Shown in pieces: positions 8,091-16,702 of a stretch of DNA of 62,263 nt. This stretch comes from Williamwhitmania taraxaci (GTDB lineage Bacteria; Bacteroidota; Bacteroidia; Bacteroidales; Williamwhitmaniaceae), in assembly GCF_900096565.1 (NCBI RefSeq), contig NZ_FMYP01000015.1, positions 1-62,263 on the forward strand. The letters are read 5' to 3'. The notes under the pieces are model-generated. The model was given only the letters and a program-made list of their open reading frames with translations. It did not search any database and was not told where the DNA came from. Each line of letters opens with the position of its first letter. Within the stretch, counting starts at the first letter, position 1. The translations under genes were made by a program, and so were the position numbers.

Positions 8091-9464
8091 ATGAGTGAGA
8101 AGAGCCAAAGTGGAAAGCCCAACAGTAAGGTGCCACTAAACAAGAAGGTAAAGGAACTGACGCATTTCCTTTCCCACGGTATCTGGAGTTTGAGGATTGA
8201 TCAGTACACACGAAACAAATCGATGCTATACCGAACGCTCCGAATAATTCTGCTGGGATTCCGTGGATTTATGGAGAATCAGGTCAGCCTCCGAGCCTCG
8301 GCCCTTACCTTTTACTCATTAATGTCTGTAATCCCCATTTTGGCTATGGGTTTTGGTATTGCCAAGGGTTTTGGATTCGACAAACTGCTGGAGCAACAGC
8401 TCATGGACTCACTAAAAGGCCATGAGGAGATTGCCATAAAGCTCATCGACTTCTCCAACTCTCTTTTGGCCAGAACCGGTACCGGCTTAATTGCAGGTAT
8501 TGGTATTGCTGTTCTATTCTGGTCGATACTCCAAGTTTTCTCAAACATCGAAAAATCGTTCAATGCCATATGGCAGATAGATAAAGGTCGGACATTTACG
8601 CGAAAATTTAGCGATTACCTCTCCATGATGCTCATCGCCCCCATTTTAGTGGTAGCATCGAGCAGTGCCACCGTATACCTCTCCACCCAACTAGGCTCAT
8701 ACGCACAGCAGGTTGAACTACTGGGCTACATAAGCCCGTTCCTGATATTCCTCTTACGGCTTATCCCCTACGTGCTGATTTGGCTTCTCTTTACACTTAC
8801 ATACATAGTGATGCCCAACACCACGGTTAACTTCAAGTCGGGGCTCATCGCCGGAATTGTAGCGGGAAGTGTCTTTGTAATCACGCAATGGGCCTACATT
8901 TACTTTCAGGTTGGTGTTTCAAAATACAATGCAATCTATGGTAGTTTCGCGGCACTTCCACTGTTTCTTATTTGGCTTCAAACCAGCTGGCTAATTGTGC
9001 TCTTTGGTGCCGAAATATCGTTTGCCATTCAAAACGTGCACCTTTACGAATTCGAAAACGAAGCGGTAAACATAAGTCCGCGGGCACGCAGAGCACTTTC
9101 GCTGCTGGTGATGCATCGCATTGTTGCCCAATTTAAGAATGGACTTCCACCGCTCACCGCCACCGACATCTCCGTGGAGTTAGGAATGCCAATTCGACTG
9201 GTGCGTCAACTTATTCACGGACTCACATCCACTAACCTATTGGTTGAAACCTATACAGAAGAACCAAAAACACGCGCCTACGTTCCTGCTATTTGGATTG
9301 AAAAAATTTCGATTAACTACGTAACCTCGGCCATCGACCGACTGGGGGTAGATACAAAGTTGGAGTCCAACAACCCTTCACTCGAAAAAATACTACAAAT
9401 CCAAGAGAAATTTGAGACCATAGTGAATGAACACCCGGACAACATACTTCTCAAAGACATTTAG
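8091..9464 (+). CDS. YihY/BrkB family inner-membrane protein with C-terminal winged-helix-like extension
   Basis: Of 457 residues, about 60-330 form the YihY/BrkB (formerly RNase BN) membrane domain with six hydrophobic segments. Typical motifs are LRASALTFYSLMSVIP, FSNIEKSFNAIW, YIVMPNTTVNFKSG and NAIYGSFAALPLFLIWL. The basic N-terminus is cytosolic. The extra C-terminal 120 residues contain SLLVMHRIVAQFKNG and ATDISVELGMPIRLVRQLIHGL, which look like a winged helix of the kind seen in longer members of the family. The function of the family is unsettled; transport or envelope roles have been suggested. The gene is monocistronic, and its 3' end faces the convergent lipoprotein gene 12 bp away. 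Confidence 0.88.
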   Translation: MSEKSQSGKPNSKVPLNKKVKELTHFLSHGIWSLRIDQYTRNKSMLYRTLRIILLGFRGFMENQVSLRASALTFYSLMSVIPILAMGFGIAKGFGFDKLLEQQLMDSLKGHEEIAIKLIDFSNSLLARTGTGLIAGIGIAVLFWSILQVFSNIEKSFNAIWQIDKGRTFTRKFSDYLSMMLIAPILVVASSSATVYLSTQLGSYAQQVELLGYISPFLIFLLRLIPYVLIWLLFTLTYIVMPNTTVNFKSGLIAGIVAGSVFVITQWAYIYFQVGVSKYNAIYGSFAALPLFLIWLQTSWLIVLFGAEISFAIQNVHLYEFENEAVNISPRARRALSLLVMHRIVAQFKNGLPPLTATDISVELGMPIRLVRQLIHGLTSTNLLVETYTEEPKTRAYVPAIWIEKISINYVTSAIDRLGVDTKLESNNPSLEKILQIQEKFETIVNEHPDNILLKDI

Positions 9465-9476
9465 GAATCCTACAAA

Positions 9477-9905
9477 CTAGTTGGTTACAGTAATCACAGT
9501 ACCGCTAGAGGAGACTTGGTATTGCTTTAAGGGTTGGCCATTGGTTGTAGTTCCAAAGTTCATTAAGGAATAAACAGATTTACAGATGGGGCATACAGCT
9601 TCAAAAGGTTTATCTTTAGTTATTACCACCGATCCATCAAGAAGATCGCGTGGGCAGGTGGCATCGAATGCTAAGAAGTTTCCAGGTTCGCTGCAGTAAA
9701 CCAAAACACCATGCCTGCGATAACCTTGGTTCGCCACCTTTATCGCATTAAACTGATTAGTGAGCGGTGCAAAATCCGGCTGGGTAAGCTGTCCTTGAAA
9801 ATAAACAGGAACATCGGGAACTGGGCTTTTTGCCTCCTTCTCGCAAGAGGAAAACATTACCAGGAGAGTTGCAAAAAAGAAAGAGAAAAAAAGAGTTCTA
9901 TTCAT
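9477..9905 (-). CDS. Rieske-like lipoprotein with altered cluster ligands
   Basis: I start at the internal ATG at 9905 rather than the upstream one at 10010, because it gives a proper lipoprotein signal (MNRTLFFSFFFATLLVMFSSC, lipid on C21) and 142 residues. The rest has a Rieske-type order: a first loop FDATCPRD, DGSV, a second loop VCPICKSVYSL, then G...PLKQYQV. Authentic Rieske proteins bind 2Fe-2S with CxH and CxxH. Here the His positions are Arg/Asp and Cys, so the visible candidates are C84, C105 and C108. It therefore probably lacks a normal Rieske cluster and may bind another metal or none. It is predicted to be membrane-anchored in the periplasm or outer membrane. It is a single leftward gene. 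Confidence 0.72.
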   Translation of the reverse strand: MNRTLFFSFFFATLLVMFSSCEKEAKSPVPDVPVYFQGQLTQPDFAPLTNQFNAIKVANQGYRRHGVLVYCSEPGNFLAFDATCPRDLLDGSVVITKDKPFEAVCPICKSVYSLMNFGTTTNGQPLKQYQVSSSGTVITVTN

Positions 9906-10152
9906 TCGATTACGATAAACATTCCTATAAATCAAGTTACTTGGCTTTCTAATTTCGCCACAAAGTTGCACGTTATTTTTTAAAGAGACGACATTCCATT
10001 GCTTTGCCAAGCAAAAAAAACTAATTTGATCCTATTTTCGGGTAAAACTATATTTAGAATGCGTACATTCGTCATTGAACTGTTTCGAACTTAAGGATAC
10101 TACCCAAGCTATAAAACATCTATGATTCACAATATAATTGTACCTTTGAGAA

Positions 10153-10494
10153 ATGAAGTTATTGGTTAAAACGTTAATACTCGTCCTTTTGTTGCCCTTA
10201 GCATCAATTGACCTTCAGGCGCAAGACACAAAATACTCCATAGATAACGGTCCGATTAAGGCTCCATTAAGACGCAGAATAGCAAGATGGAGGGTGGCTC
10301 AAGATAAAAAAGCGACAGAAAGATTTAAGAGTAAGCAAAAACAACGGGAGGAAAAGGGTCGCAAACAGATGATAAAGCGTCACCTGTCGCACCAGCCACC
10401 GGAAGATAGAAAACGATTACAAAAAGAGATGGAAGCAAAACCCATCAACTACCCCGAAAAGGTAAGTAAGCGAAAGGCACGAAAGAAAAAATAA
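10153..10494 (+). CDS. Small exported very basic protein of unknown function
   Basis: The 113 residues have a clear signal peptide (MKLLVKTLILVLLLPLASIDLQAQ), with cleavage likely after QAQ. The mature part is about 90 residues, very rich in Lys and Arg, probably helical, and ends in KRKARKKK. I recognise no family. A TACCTTTG -7-like box at 10141-10148 is too close to the ATG to allow much leader and may be chance. The next gene starts 20 bp later, so the two may be cotranscribed. It could bind polyanions such as LPS or nucleic acid, but this is a guess from charge alone. Confidence 0.6.
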   Translation: MKLLVKTLILVLLLPLASIDLQAQDTKYSIDNGPIKAPLRRRIARWRVAQDKKATERFKSKQKQREEKGRKQMIKRHLSHQPPEDRKRLQKEMEAKPINYPEKVSKRKARKKK

Positions 10495-10514
10495 AAACAT
10501 CTAGTCCTATAACC

Positions 10515-11081
10515 ATGGATAAGAGCACTATAATCTACCTCATTGCCATTGGGCTGTTTATACTCTCCAAGGCGTTCACAAAGAAAAAACAGCAGAAGGA
10601 AGAACCTGCTGAGGGTTCGCCATTCGACGCCATTTTTGGTGGAGAGCAAGCGGCACCAAGAACCACTCGATCCGATCCATTCGAAGAGATCTTTGAGTCG
10701 TTTGGAAAGGCCGGCCCGGCACAGGAAGAGCCAGCCGAGCAACCGAGTGCCCGTATGCAGAATGGCTACTACTCGGAGGAGGCATATTCGGAAGAGCAGG
10801 AGTACCCTAGCTATAGTGAGCAACTCCTCGACACCCCAGCAACAGCAGCATTTACTCCCATCGACACCGTAGAGGATAGTATCTATAATCCGACAAAACT
10901 CTCAGTAGAAAATGAAAGTAATTTTGAGGGGGAATTAACAGCAATGACTACCTTTGACGCAGATCAAAAGAAGCGAGAAGAGGCGGAAATGCATGAAGTA
11001 TCGCCCTACGTAACCAACTTCAACCTTAAGTACGCAATGGTTTACGCAGAGATACTGAAACCTAAATTTCAAGAAATTTAA
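10515..11081 (+). CDS. Single-span membrane protein with a disordered acidic tail
   Basis: The 188 residues have one N-terminal membrane helix (IIYLIAIGLFILSKAF), a short basic stretch (TKKKQQK), and then about 110 acidic, Pro/Glu/Ser-rich residues that look disordered. A conserved-looking C-terminal piece (FNLKYAMVYAEILKPKF) resembles a tail I associate with small membrane proteins of this phylum. The topology is probably tail in the cytoplasm. No enzymatic motif is visible. The gene follows the small basic protein by 20 bp and precedes greA, which has its own promoter. Confidence 0.65.
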   Translation: MDKSTIIYLIAIGLFILSKAFTKKKQQKEEPAEGSPFDAIFGGEQAAPRTTRSDPFEEIFESFGKAGPAQEEPAEQPSARMQNGYYSEEAYSEEQEYPSYSEQLLDTPATAAFTPIDTVEDSIYNPTKLSVENESNFEGELTAMTTFDADQKKREEAEMHEVSPYVTNFNLKYAMVYAEILKPKFQEI

Positions 11082-11118
11082 GGACGAACCTAAGCGGTTC
11101 AATTATAAACTTTTTTAC

Positions 11119-11126
11119 TATATTTG
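11119..11126 (+). promoter_or_regulatory. -7 box of greA (TATATTTG)
   Basis: This is a perfect TAnnTTTG match 65 bp before the greA ATG. Transcription would start near 11133, just before the leader hairpin at 11138. No clear -33 TTTG is seen. Confidence 0.55.
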
Positions 11127-11137
11127 CCCGAAAGGGA

Positions 11138-11165
11138 GAGTTCCGAGTGATCGGAATTCTTTTTT
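11138..11165 (+). terminator. Terminator-like hairpin inside the greA leader
   Basis: GAGTTCCGA (11138-11146), the loop GTGA, and TCGGAATTC (11151-11159) form a 9-bp stem with one G-U pair, followed by six T. It lies between the greA -7 box and the greA start codon, so it should act as an attenuator rather than as the terminator of the previous gene alone. Confidence 0.65.
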
Positions 11166-11191
11166 ATTTACCCTAATTAAACTAATAAATC

Positions 11192-11665
11192 ATGGCCAAG
11201 GTAGATTACGTAACCGAGGAAGGCTTTCAGAGATTAAAAGCTGAACTTGACCAACTTAAAAACGTGGAAAGACCTGCCATTTCGCGCCAAATTGCAGAGG
11301 CAAGAGACAAGGGCGATCTTTCAGAAAACGCTGAGTACGATGCAGCAAAAGAGGCACAAGGACTCATGGAACTTAAGATCTCGAAACTCGAGAACATTGT
11401 TGCTCATGCCCGTATTCTCGACGAAACAAAGATTGACATTTCCAAGGTTCAAATCTTAAATCGCGTTACCATCAAAAACACCAAAACTGGCGCTAAGATG
11501 GAATACCTGCTCGTTGCCGAAAGCGAAGCAAACCTAAAAGAGTCTAAACTCTCCATTGGCACTCCCATCGCTCAAGCCCTCCTAGGAAAGAAGGTTGGTG
11601 ACTCGGTTACCGTTACGGTTCCTTCGGGCGATGTGACTTTCGAAATCATGGAAATTTCGCGATAA
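11192..11665 (+). CDS. greA: Transcription elongation factor GreA
   Basis: The 157 residues give a normal-length GreA. The N-terminal coiled coil carries the catalytic acidic tip in GDLSENAEYDAAKEAQ, and the C-terminal FKBP-like domain ends SVTVTVPSGDVTFEIMEI. GreA inserts its coiled coil into the RNA polymerase secondary channel and stimulates cleavage of backtracked transcripts. Its leader holds an intrinsic-terminator-like hairpin, so expression may depend on read-through. It is followed 16 bp later by the HIT-family gene, probably as a second operon member. Confidence 0.95.
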   Translation: MAKVDYVTEEGFQRLKAELDQLKNVERPAISRQIAEARDKGDLSENAEYDAAKEAQGLMELKISKLENIVAHARILDETKIDISKVQILNRVTIKNTKTGAKMEYLLVAESEANLKESKLSIGTPIAQALLGKKVGDSVTVTVPSGDVTFEIMEISR

Positions 11666-11681
11666 CTGTCAATAGAAAGCC

Positions 11682-12077
11682 ATGTCAACAATATTCACCC
11701 GCATTGTTAATGGAGAAATCCCCAGCTACAAAATAGCCGAGGACGAAGACTACTATGCCTTTCTCGACATTAACCCAATGGCTAAAGGGCACACCCTCGT
11801 TATTCCGAAGAAAGAGATCGATTACATTTTTGCTCTGGATCAGCAGACACTGGCAGGGCTAATACTTTTTGCCCAACGCATTGCACATGCCATTGAACTG
11901 GCAATTCCTTGCAAGCGCATTGGCGTAGCTGTTCTTGGGCTGGAAGTACCGCATGCCCACATCCATCTTGTTCCGCTTAACACCGAAAGCGACATAGACT
12001 TTCGCAAACCAAAGATTAAGCTCACGCCTGAGGAGTTTAAAGGACTTGCAGAAGCAATCACCAAAGAATTCATATAG
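11682..12077 (+). CDS. HIT family nucleotide hydrolase/transferase
   Basis: The 131 residues carry the histidine triad HAHIHL near 99-104, preceded by the usual FLDINPMAKGHTLVIPK. HIT proteins hydrolyse nucleoside phosphoramidates or AMP-conjugated metabolites. The exact substrate cannot be read from the sequence. The enzyme is cytosolic. It shares a transcript with greA and ends at a structured intergenic element facing ruvC. Confidence 0.93.
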   Translation: MSTIFTRIVNGEIPSYKIAEDEDYYAFLDINPMAKGHTLVIPKKEIDYIFALDQQTLAGLILFAQRIAHAIELAIPCKRIGVAVLGLEVPHAHIHLVPLNTESDIDFRKPKIKLTPEEFKGLAEAITKEFI

Positions 12078-12084
12078 AATAATT

Positions 12085-12150
12085 CCGGTTAGCAGCACAC
12101 TCCATCGACAAGCCTAAGCTTGCCGCTTAGGGTATTATGCTGCTAACCGG
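12085..12150. terminator. Nested inverted repeat between convergent HIT and ruvC genes
   Basis: The outer arms CCGGTTAGCAGCA (12085-12097) and TGCTGCTAACCGG (12138-12150) are a perfect 13-bp inverted repeat. Inside lies a second stem, CCTAAGC (12113-12119) with GCTTAGG (12125-12131). It lies between two convergent stop codons and can fold on either strand, so a bidirectional terminator is likely. No long T-run follows. Confidence 0.6.
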
Positions 12151-12168
12151 AGTTTACTTTCGCCGATA

Positions 12169-12744
12169 CTATACCTTTTTAATCCGATCGGGGTTCTGGC
12201 TCAAAAAGGCCGCCCATCCCGAACCTTTTGTTGCCGCAGGCAATGCACTATTCGACTGAAAGAAATGGCAAACCGCAGCAGCTAAGCCATCAGTTGCATC
12301 TAAATCCTTTGGCAGTTCCTTTATCTTAAGCATATTTTGAAGAATAGCAGCCACCTGCTCTTTCGACGATTCACCCCGCCCTGTTATACTCATCTTAATT
12401 TTCCGTGGGGCATACTCGAAGATGGGAATATCGTGCATAAGCGCCGCGGTCATCGCTACACCCTGTGCCCGACCAAGTTTGAGCATACTCTGCACATTTT
12501 TCCCAAAAAACGGAGCCTCAATGGCCAACTCATCCGGTTTATACTCCTCCACCAAATGGCTTACTCTCTCAAAAATCTTTTTCAGGGTAAGGTAATGATC
12601 CTTGATCTTATTCAACTCAATAACGCCCATTACCACAAGTTCCATCTTCTTGCCTTCCACGCGAATTATACCATAGCCAAGCAGATTTGTGCCAGGATCG
12701 ATGCCCAAGATTATTTTCTCCGTCGTTGACTTTTTTTCAACCAT
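12169..12744 (-). CDS. ruvC: Holliday junction resolvase RuvC
   Basis: The 191 residues have the four catalytic acids of RuvC: D16 in ILGIDPGTN, E76 in LAIEAPFFG, and D149 and D152 in KDLDATDGLAAA. RuvC nicks Holliday junctions symmetrically together with RuvAB. The C-terminus has about 30 extra residues beyond the catalytic core. The start codon overlaps the stop of the preceding S41 protease gene by one base (TAATG), so ruvC is translated at the end of a leftward operon. Confidence 0.95.
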   Translation of the reverse strand: MVEKKSTTEKIILGIDPGTNLLGYGIIRVEGKKMELVVMGVIELNKIKDHYLTLKKIFERVSHLVEEYKPDELAIEAPFFGKNVQSMLKLGRAQGVAMTAALMHDIPIFEYAPRKIKMSITGRGESSKEQVAAILQNMLKIKELPKDLDATDGLAAAVCHFFQSNSALPAATKGSGWAAFLSQNPDRIKKV

Positions 12745-14018
12745 TAGTATACTCCCGTTAACTTTCCAATCTCGCTATTAGGTGTTACCATCAATGCTGT
12801 TGGTGCAATCGCCCGGCTGCGAATGCCCGCTGAAATACCTAATGATTGAAGCGCTTTAGAGAAACTCTCTTCCTGTAAGTCACCAAAATCGCGGGACAAA
12901 TCATCAGCAGCCAAAACATCCACTTCAAGACCACTGTAATAATCGCCTACATCTTGTGAATTCTGGGTAGAAAAACAAATGGGAGCAAAAGCGTAGTTCT
13001 TGTAGGTAAAGACATACATACCAACCGGTTTTCCATATGTATTCTCCCCAACCAATTTTACATTCATATATGGCTTGAGCCCATTTATAACCAACTCACT
13101 CGAAGAAGCCGTAGCTTTCGTTCCAATAAATGCAACCTTAGTAATACCCTGCAATGCAAAAGGATTGTCGTCGAATTTAATAGTAGTATCAAGACTCGAT
13201 TGCTTGCTGTTGTGAATATAACTAAAGAATGTTTTAGTAGTATTACCAGTCCCAATAATCAGGCTGGCCAGCTGAGTTGCTACGGATGTTAAACCACCAC
13301 CATTATAGCGCAAATCAACCACCAACTCCTCCACTCCCTGTTCGTTGAAGTATTGGAACGCGTTATTTAACTCATCCTTTGAGTTGGCAATAAAGCTTTG
13401 GAAAGCCAAATATCCAACATTTTTTCCGCCTACATTTATAACTTTTTTAACTAATACACTGTTAAACGCAACCTCACGTTTCGTGAAAGTAGCCTCATGA
13501 ACGACTCCATTCAAGTCTACCAACCTAATGGTTGCCGAAACTCCAGCATTTGCCGGACCCAGCAATGATGCCAAGTTAGTGGACGTAGGCACACTACCAT
13601 TTATTTGGGTTATACTCCAACCACGTGTAACGCCAAGTGTTTTCAACGGACTATCGGTAAAGATATAAGCAATACGAAGGTTGCTTTGCGCATCAAAAGC
13701 CAGCGAAAAACCAAAACCAACATAGACGCCTCTATTAAAGTAGTCGTCAAATTCCTGTTTGCTCATCACAAAACTGTATCGATCGACCTCTTTATATTTG
13801 ATTGCCTCAAGTAATTTATAGGGATCAGAATAATTTGCCGGATCGATATTGGGCATCTTATCATACCAGAGGTAATAAGATTTCATAGCAGCATAAAGCT
13901 GCGTATTGGCGTCTTGATCGGCCGTCAATTCATCGTCCTTGCTACAACCCAAAAAACCTATGACGATTAAAGCCATGATAAGAAGCGGTTGAACCCGAAG
14001 CACAAAGAGCTTTTTCAT
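12744..14018 (-). CDS. S41 family (C-terminal processing) peptidase lipoprotein
   Basis: The 424 residues start with a lipoprotein signal ending IGFLGC, so the protein is anchored outside the cytoplasm. After about 80 residues comes a PDZ-like region (GVYVGFGFSL, RGWSITQINGSVP). The S41 catalytic domain includes LVVDLRYNGGG, the Ser in TKATASSSELVING, and the Lys in NTYGKPVGMY. This is the C-terminal-processing-protease dyad. Bacteroidota have many such lipoproteins, whose substrates are usually unknown. Its start overlaps the stop of the EamA transporter gene by 4 bp, and its stop touches ruvC. Confidence 0.9.
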   Translation of the reverse strand: MKKLFVLRVQPLLIMALIVIGFLGCSKDDELTADQDANTQLYAAMKSYYLWYDKMPNIDPANYSDPYKLLEAIKYKEVDRYSFVMSKQEFDDYFNRGVYVGFGFSLAFDAQSNLRIAYIFTDSPLKTLGVTRGWSITQINGSVPTSTNLASLLGPANAGVSATIRLVDLNGVVHEATFTKREVAFNSVLVKKVINVGGKNVGYLAFQSFIANSKDELNNAFQYFNEQGVEELVVDLRYNGGGLTSVATQLASLIIGTGNTTKTFFSYIHNSKQSSLDTTIKFDDNPFALQGITKVAFIGTKATASSSELVINGLKPYMNVKLVGENTYGKPVGMYVFTYKNYAFAPICFSTQNSQDVGDYYSGLEVDVLAADDLSRDFGDLQEESFSKALQSLGISAGIRSRAIAPTALMVTPNSEIGKLTGVY

Positions 14019-14908
14019 AAATCTTGCGTTTTTTTATCGATAACTTGCTGAAATATTACGCTAATGATGATAAGAATAAGTCCTGCAAAAGTTGTCCAAT
14101 AAAGCGATTCACCCAAAACGAAGTGGATGAAAATCAGCGAAAGGAAGGGAACCAAATAGATTATATTGCCCAACTTATCGGTCGAGGTCGAAATGCTTAA
14201 AGCCTTTAACCAGAAGAGAAAGGCAAAACCCATTTCGAAACAACCCACGTAAATACCGGCAGGAATACCAATCGGATCAATGCTATAAAACTCAGGAATA
14301 AAGGGAGACAAGCCAATCAGATAAATGAAGCTGAATAAAAAACTAAGAAACAGTTTGATCTCTTCAGGTCGCTTATCCTTAACATTGAGCACCCAAAAAA
14401 GCGCCCAAAGCAAAGAGCTTGAAAGGGCGAGAATTACCCCTAATGGATTTGAATTCCCCAGCGAGGAGAGGTCGCCTTGGGACGAGATAAGCATCACCCC
14501 AATAAAGCTAACCAACAAGGCCACAATACTCCAACGCGACAACTTTCGACCCAAAATAGGAACAGCCAAAAACACGAGCATTACCGGCCATACAAAGTTC
14601 AAGGGTTGCGCTACCTGAGCCGGAAGCAAGGAATAGGCCTTCAGCAGAATAAGATAATAACCGAAAGGATTTAGCATACCCAAAAAAGCAGAATGGAATA
14701 AATCCCTTGCTTTGGTTTTTATTACCGCTGAAATCTCCCCGCGCATAACAATAAACCCAAGGAGAATCAGTAGTGAAGTAAGGTTTGCGATAAACAGCAA
14801 CTGAATAAACGACAGATGCGCAAGCCCAATCTTAAATGCAGAAGCAGCCGTTGCCCAAAACAGTACTGTTAGTGAGCCAAAAACGTAGGCTTTCGATTGA
14901 ACTTTCAT
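14015..14908 (-). CDS. EamA/DMT superfamily transporter
   Basis: From the ATG at 14908 the protein has 297 residues. A start at 14959 is possible but would overlap the previous gene. Ten hydrophobic segments arranged as two EamA repeats are visible, beginning SLTVLFWATAASAFKIGL. The second half contains SLLWALFWVLNVKD. DMT proteins export amino acids, metabolites or drugs; the substrate is not readable. It starts 5 bp after the DUF4286 gene stop and overlaps the S41 gene by 4 bp, so it sits mid-operon. Confidence 0.88.
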   Translation of the reverse strand: MKVQSKAYVFGSLTVLFWATAASAFKIGLAHLSFIQLLFIANLTSLLILLGFIVMRGEISAVIKTKARDLFHSAFLGMLNPFGYYLILLKAYSLLPAQVAQPLNFVWPVMLVFLAVPILGRKLSRWSIVALLVSFIGVMLISSQGDLSSLGNSNPLGVILALSSSLLWALFWVLNVKDKRPEEIKLFLSFLFSFIYLIGLSPFIPEFYSIDPIGIPAGIYVGCFEMGFAFLFWLKALSISTSTDKLGNIIYLVPFLSLIFIHFVLGESLYWTTFAGLILIIISVIFQQVIDKKTQDL

Positions 14909-14912
14909 TGGT

Positions 14913-15221
14913 CTACTGAATTTCCAATAATGTCTTGAAATAATAAACTTTACCGGCAAACAAGGTAGTTGTCATCTTAAGATATTCAGGCATCCCCTCC
15001 TTTTCGAAGAAGGCAACACCCTGCTGACCGCCTACCCCAATTTGAATAGAAAAGGTATCCCCATCGAGATCGTCCTTATCGAGAACGCGGGTAAAAACGA
15101 CATGTTGACCAAGGGCCAAATCATTAAGGAACGGAATAAATTGATCCATGACCCACGTTTTGTAGCCATTGCTTTCTGCAGACTCAACCTTTGCGGTAAT
15201 ATTTACGATATATGCGCTCAT
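14913..15221 (-). CDS. DUF4286 family protein
   Basis: I start at 15221 (MSAYIVNITAKV), which fits family members and leaves out an implausible 29-residue extension. The 102-residue product has the ferredoxin-like pattern of DUF4286: an N-terminal strand, TWVMDQFIPFL, FTRVLDKD, TFSIQIGV, and the closing VYYFKTLLEIQ. The family is widespread in Bacteroidota and has no assigned function. It leads the leftward group with the EamA transporter, S41 protease and ruvC. Confidence 0.75.
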   Translation of the reverse strand: MSAYIVNITAKVESAESNGYKTWVMDQFIPFLNDLALGQHVVFTRVLDKDDLDGDTFSIQIGVGGQQGVAFFEKEGMPEYLKMTTTLFAGKVYYFKTLLEIQ

Positions 15222-15344
15222 AAAAACTTTTTTTCGAAAATAAACAATTCTAATAACTTGTGGGTTGGCTAACCCACCTAAACGAAAAAGGGAGCGTGAA
15301 AAACACACTCCCTAACTATCTTATTCCAGAAAAATAGCGGCCAC

Positions 15345-16613
15345 CTACTTTATGAGATCGAAACCGGTATACTTTCTTAAAACCTCGGGGACTACAATAC
15401 CCTCTTCAGTTTGATTGTTCTCCAAAAGAGCAGCAACAATACGAGGCAACGCCAACGAGCTACCATTTAGGGTATGAGCCAACTGCGTTTTCTTATCATC
15501 CTTAAACCGTAGCTTAAGCCTATTGGCCTGGAATGACTCAAAATTTGACACCGAACTTACCTCCAACCATTTTTGTTGACCAGCAGAGTAAACTTCGAAA
15601 TCATAGGTTAAGGCAGAGGTAAAACCCATATCGCCACCACATAACCGCAAAATGCGGTAAGGCAATCCAAGCGATAGAATAAGTGCCTCAACATGGCGCA
15701 CCATACCATCGAGCGCCTCATAGGAGGTATCGGGATGCGACACTTGAACAATCTCTACCTTATCGAACTGGTGCAAACGATTAAGCCCTCGAACATCCTT
15801 ACCATAGCTACCAGCCTCACGTCTCCAGCATGGAGTATAGGCGGTATACTTGACTGGAAGTTCTTTTTCTTGGAGAATAACATCCCTAAAAATATTGGTA
15901 ACAGGAACTTCGGCAGTTGGAACCATATAGAAGTTATCCACATTACAGTGATACATCTGTCCTTCTTTGTCGGGCAGCTGACCAGTACCATATGCCGATT
16001 CTGCATTTACCATAAAGGGCGGAAGCACTTCCGTATAACCTGCAGCAGTGTTTGTGTCGAGGAAGTAGCTGATCAAAGCTCGTTGGAAGCGGGCTCCAGC
16101 ACCTTTGAACACCGGAAATCCGGCACCAGTAAGCTTATTGCCCAGTTCGAAATCGATAATATCATACTTCTTTGCAAGATCCCAGTGCGGAACAGCCGAA
16201 GGTGCCAACTTTGGCATATGTCCACCAACTCTTACCACCACATTCTCCTCAGGAGTTTTCCCTTTAGGTACAGTGGCGTGAGGCACGTTAGGCAGTAGAA
16301 CCAACTTAGAGTTTAGTTCAGTCTCAATTTCAGCCAACTTCAGGCCCAACTCTTTGGATACCTCCTTGAGTTCGCCAGTTTTAACCTTTGCAGAATCAGC
16401 CTCGGACTTTTTTCCTTGCTGAAAAAGAAGTCCAACTTCTTTGGCAATTCGGTTTTGTTCGCCAAGGTTATCGTCCAGTGTCTTCTGCACTGAGCGACGC
16501 TCATCATCGAGCGTTACAATTTCTTCCACCAGCCCTCTACTATCGAAACCTTTAACAAGAAGGCGCTCGACAATATCGGCAGTATTTTCGCGAATTTGCT
16601 TAAGGGTGAGCAT
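15345..16613 (-). CDS. serS: Seryl-tRNA synthetase
   Basis: The 422 residues give a complete class II SerS. The N-terminal arm is a long coiled coil (residues about 30-100). The catalytic core shows motif 2 (FRDVILQEKELPVKYTAYTPCWRREAGSYG in part) and motif 3 (LNGSSLALPRIVAALLENNQ). It charges tRNA-Ser, and also tRNA-Sec where present. It is separated from rpmA upstream by a strong terminator, so it has its own promoter in the short gap at 16614-16640. Confidence 0.96.
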   Translation of the reverse strand: MLTLKQIRENTADIVERLLVKGFDSRGLVEEIVTLDDERRSVQKTLDDNLGEQNRIAKEVGLLFQQGKKSEADSAKVKTGELKEVSKELGLKLAEIETELNSKLVLLPNVPHATVPKGKTPEENVVVRVGGHMPKLAPSAVPHWDLAKKYDIIDFELGNKLTGAGFPVFKGAGARFQRALISYFLDTNTAAGYTEVLPPFMVNAESAYGTGQLPDKEGQMYHCNVDNFYMVPTAEVPVTNIFRDVILQEKELPVKYTAYTPCWRREAGSYGKDVRGLNRLHQFDKVEIVQVSHPDTSYEALDGMVRHVEALILSLGLPYRILRLCGGDMGFTSALTYDFEVYSAGQQKWLEVSSVSNFESFQANRLKLRFKDDKKTQLAHTLNGSSLALPRIVAALLENNQTEEGIVVPEVLRKYTGFDLIK

Positions 16614-16635
16614 AATATGCTTATTTTATACAAAT

Positions 16636-16681
16636 AAAAAACTCCTGATATTTGCGGCCGATGACAGCAAATATCAGGAGT
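16636..16681 (-). terminator. Intrinsic terminator after rpmA
   Basis: The perfect 15-bp arms 16641-16655 and 16667-16681 enclose an 11-nt loop. In the leftward direction they are followed by a run of T. The hairpin sits between rpmA and serS and separates the ribosomal-protein transcript from serS. Confidence 0.9.
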
Positions 16682-16702
16682 AAATGTATCAAATATTTTG
16701 TA

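Noticed and set aside
15693-16298. 201-codon rightward frame inside serS
   Set aside because: It is antisense to the catalytic core of seryl-tRNA synthetase, whose motifs are intact.
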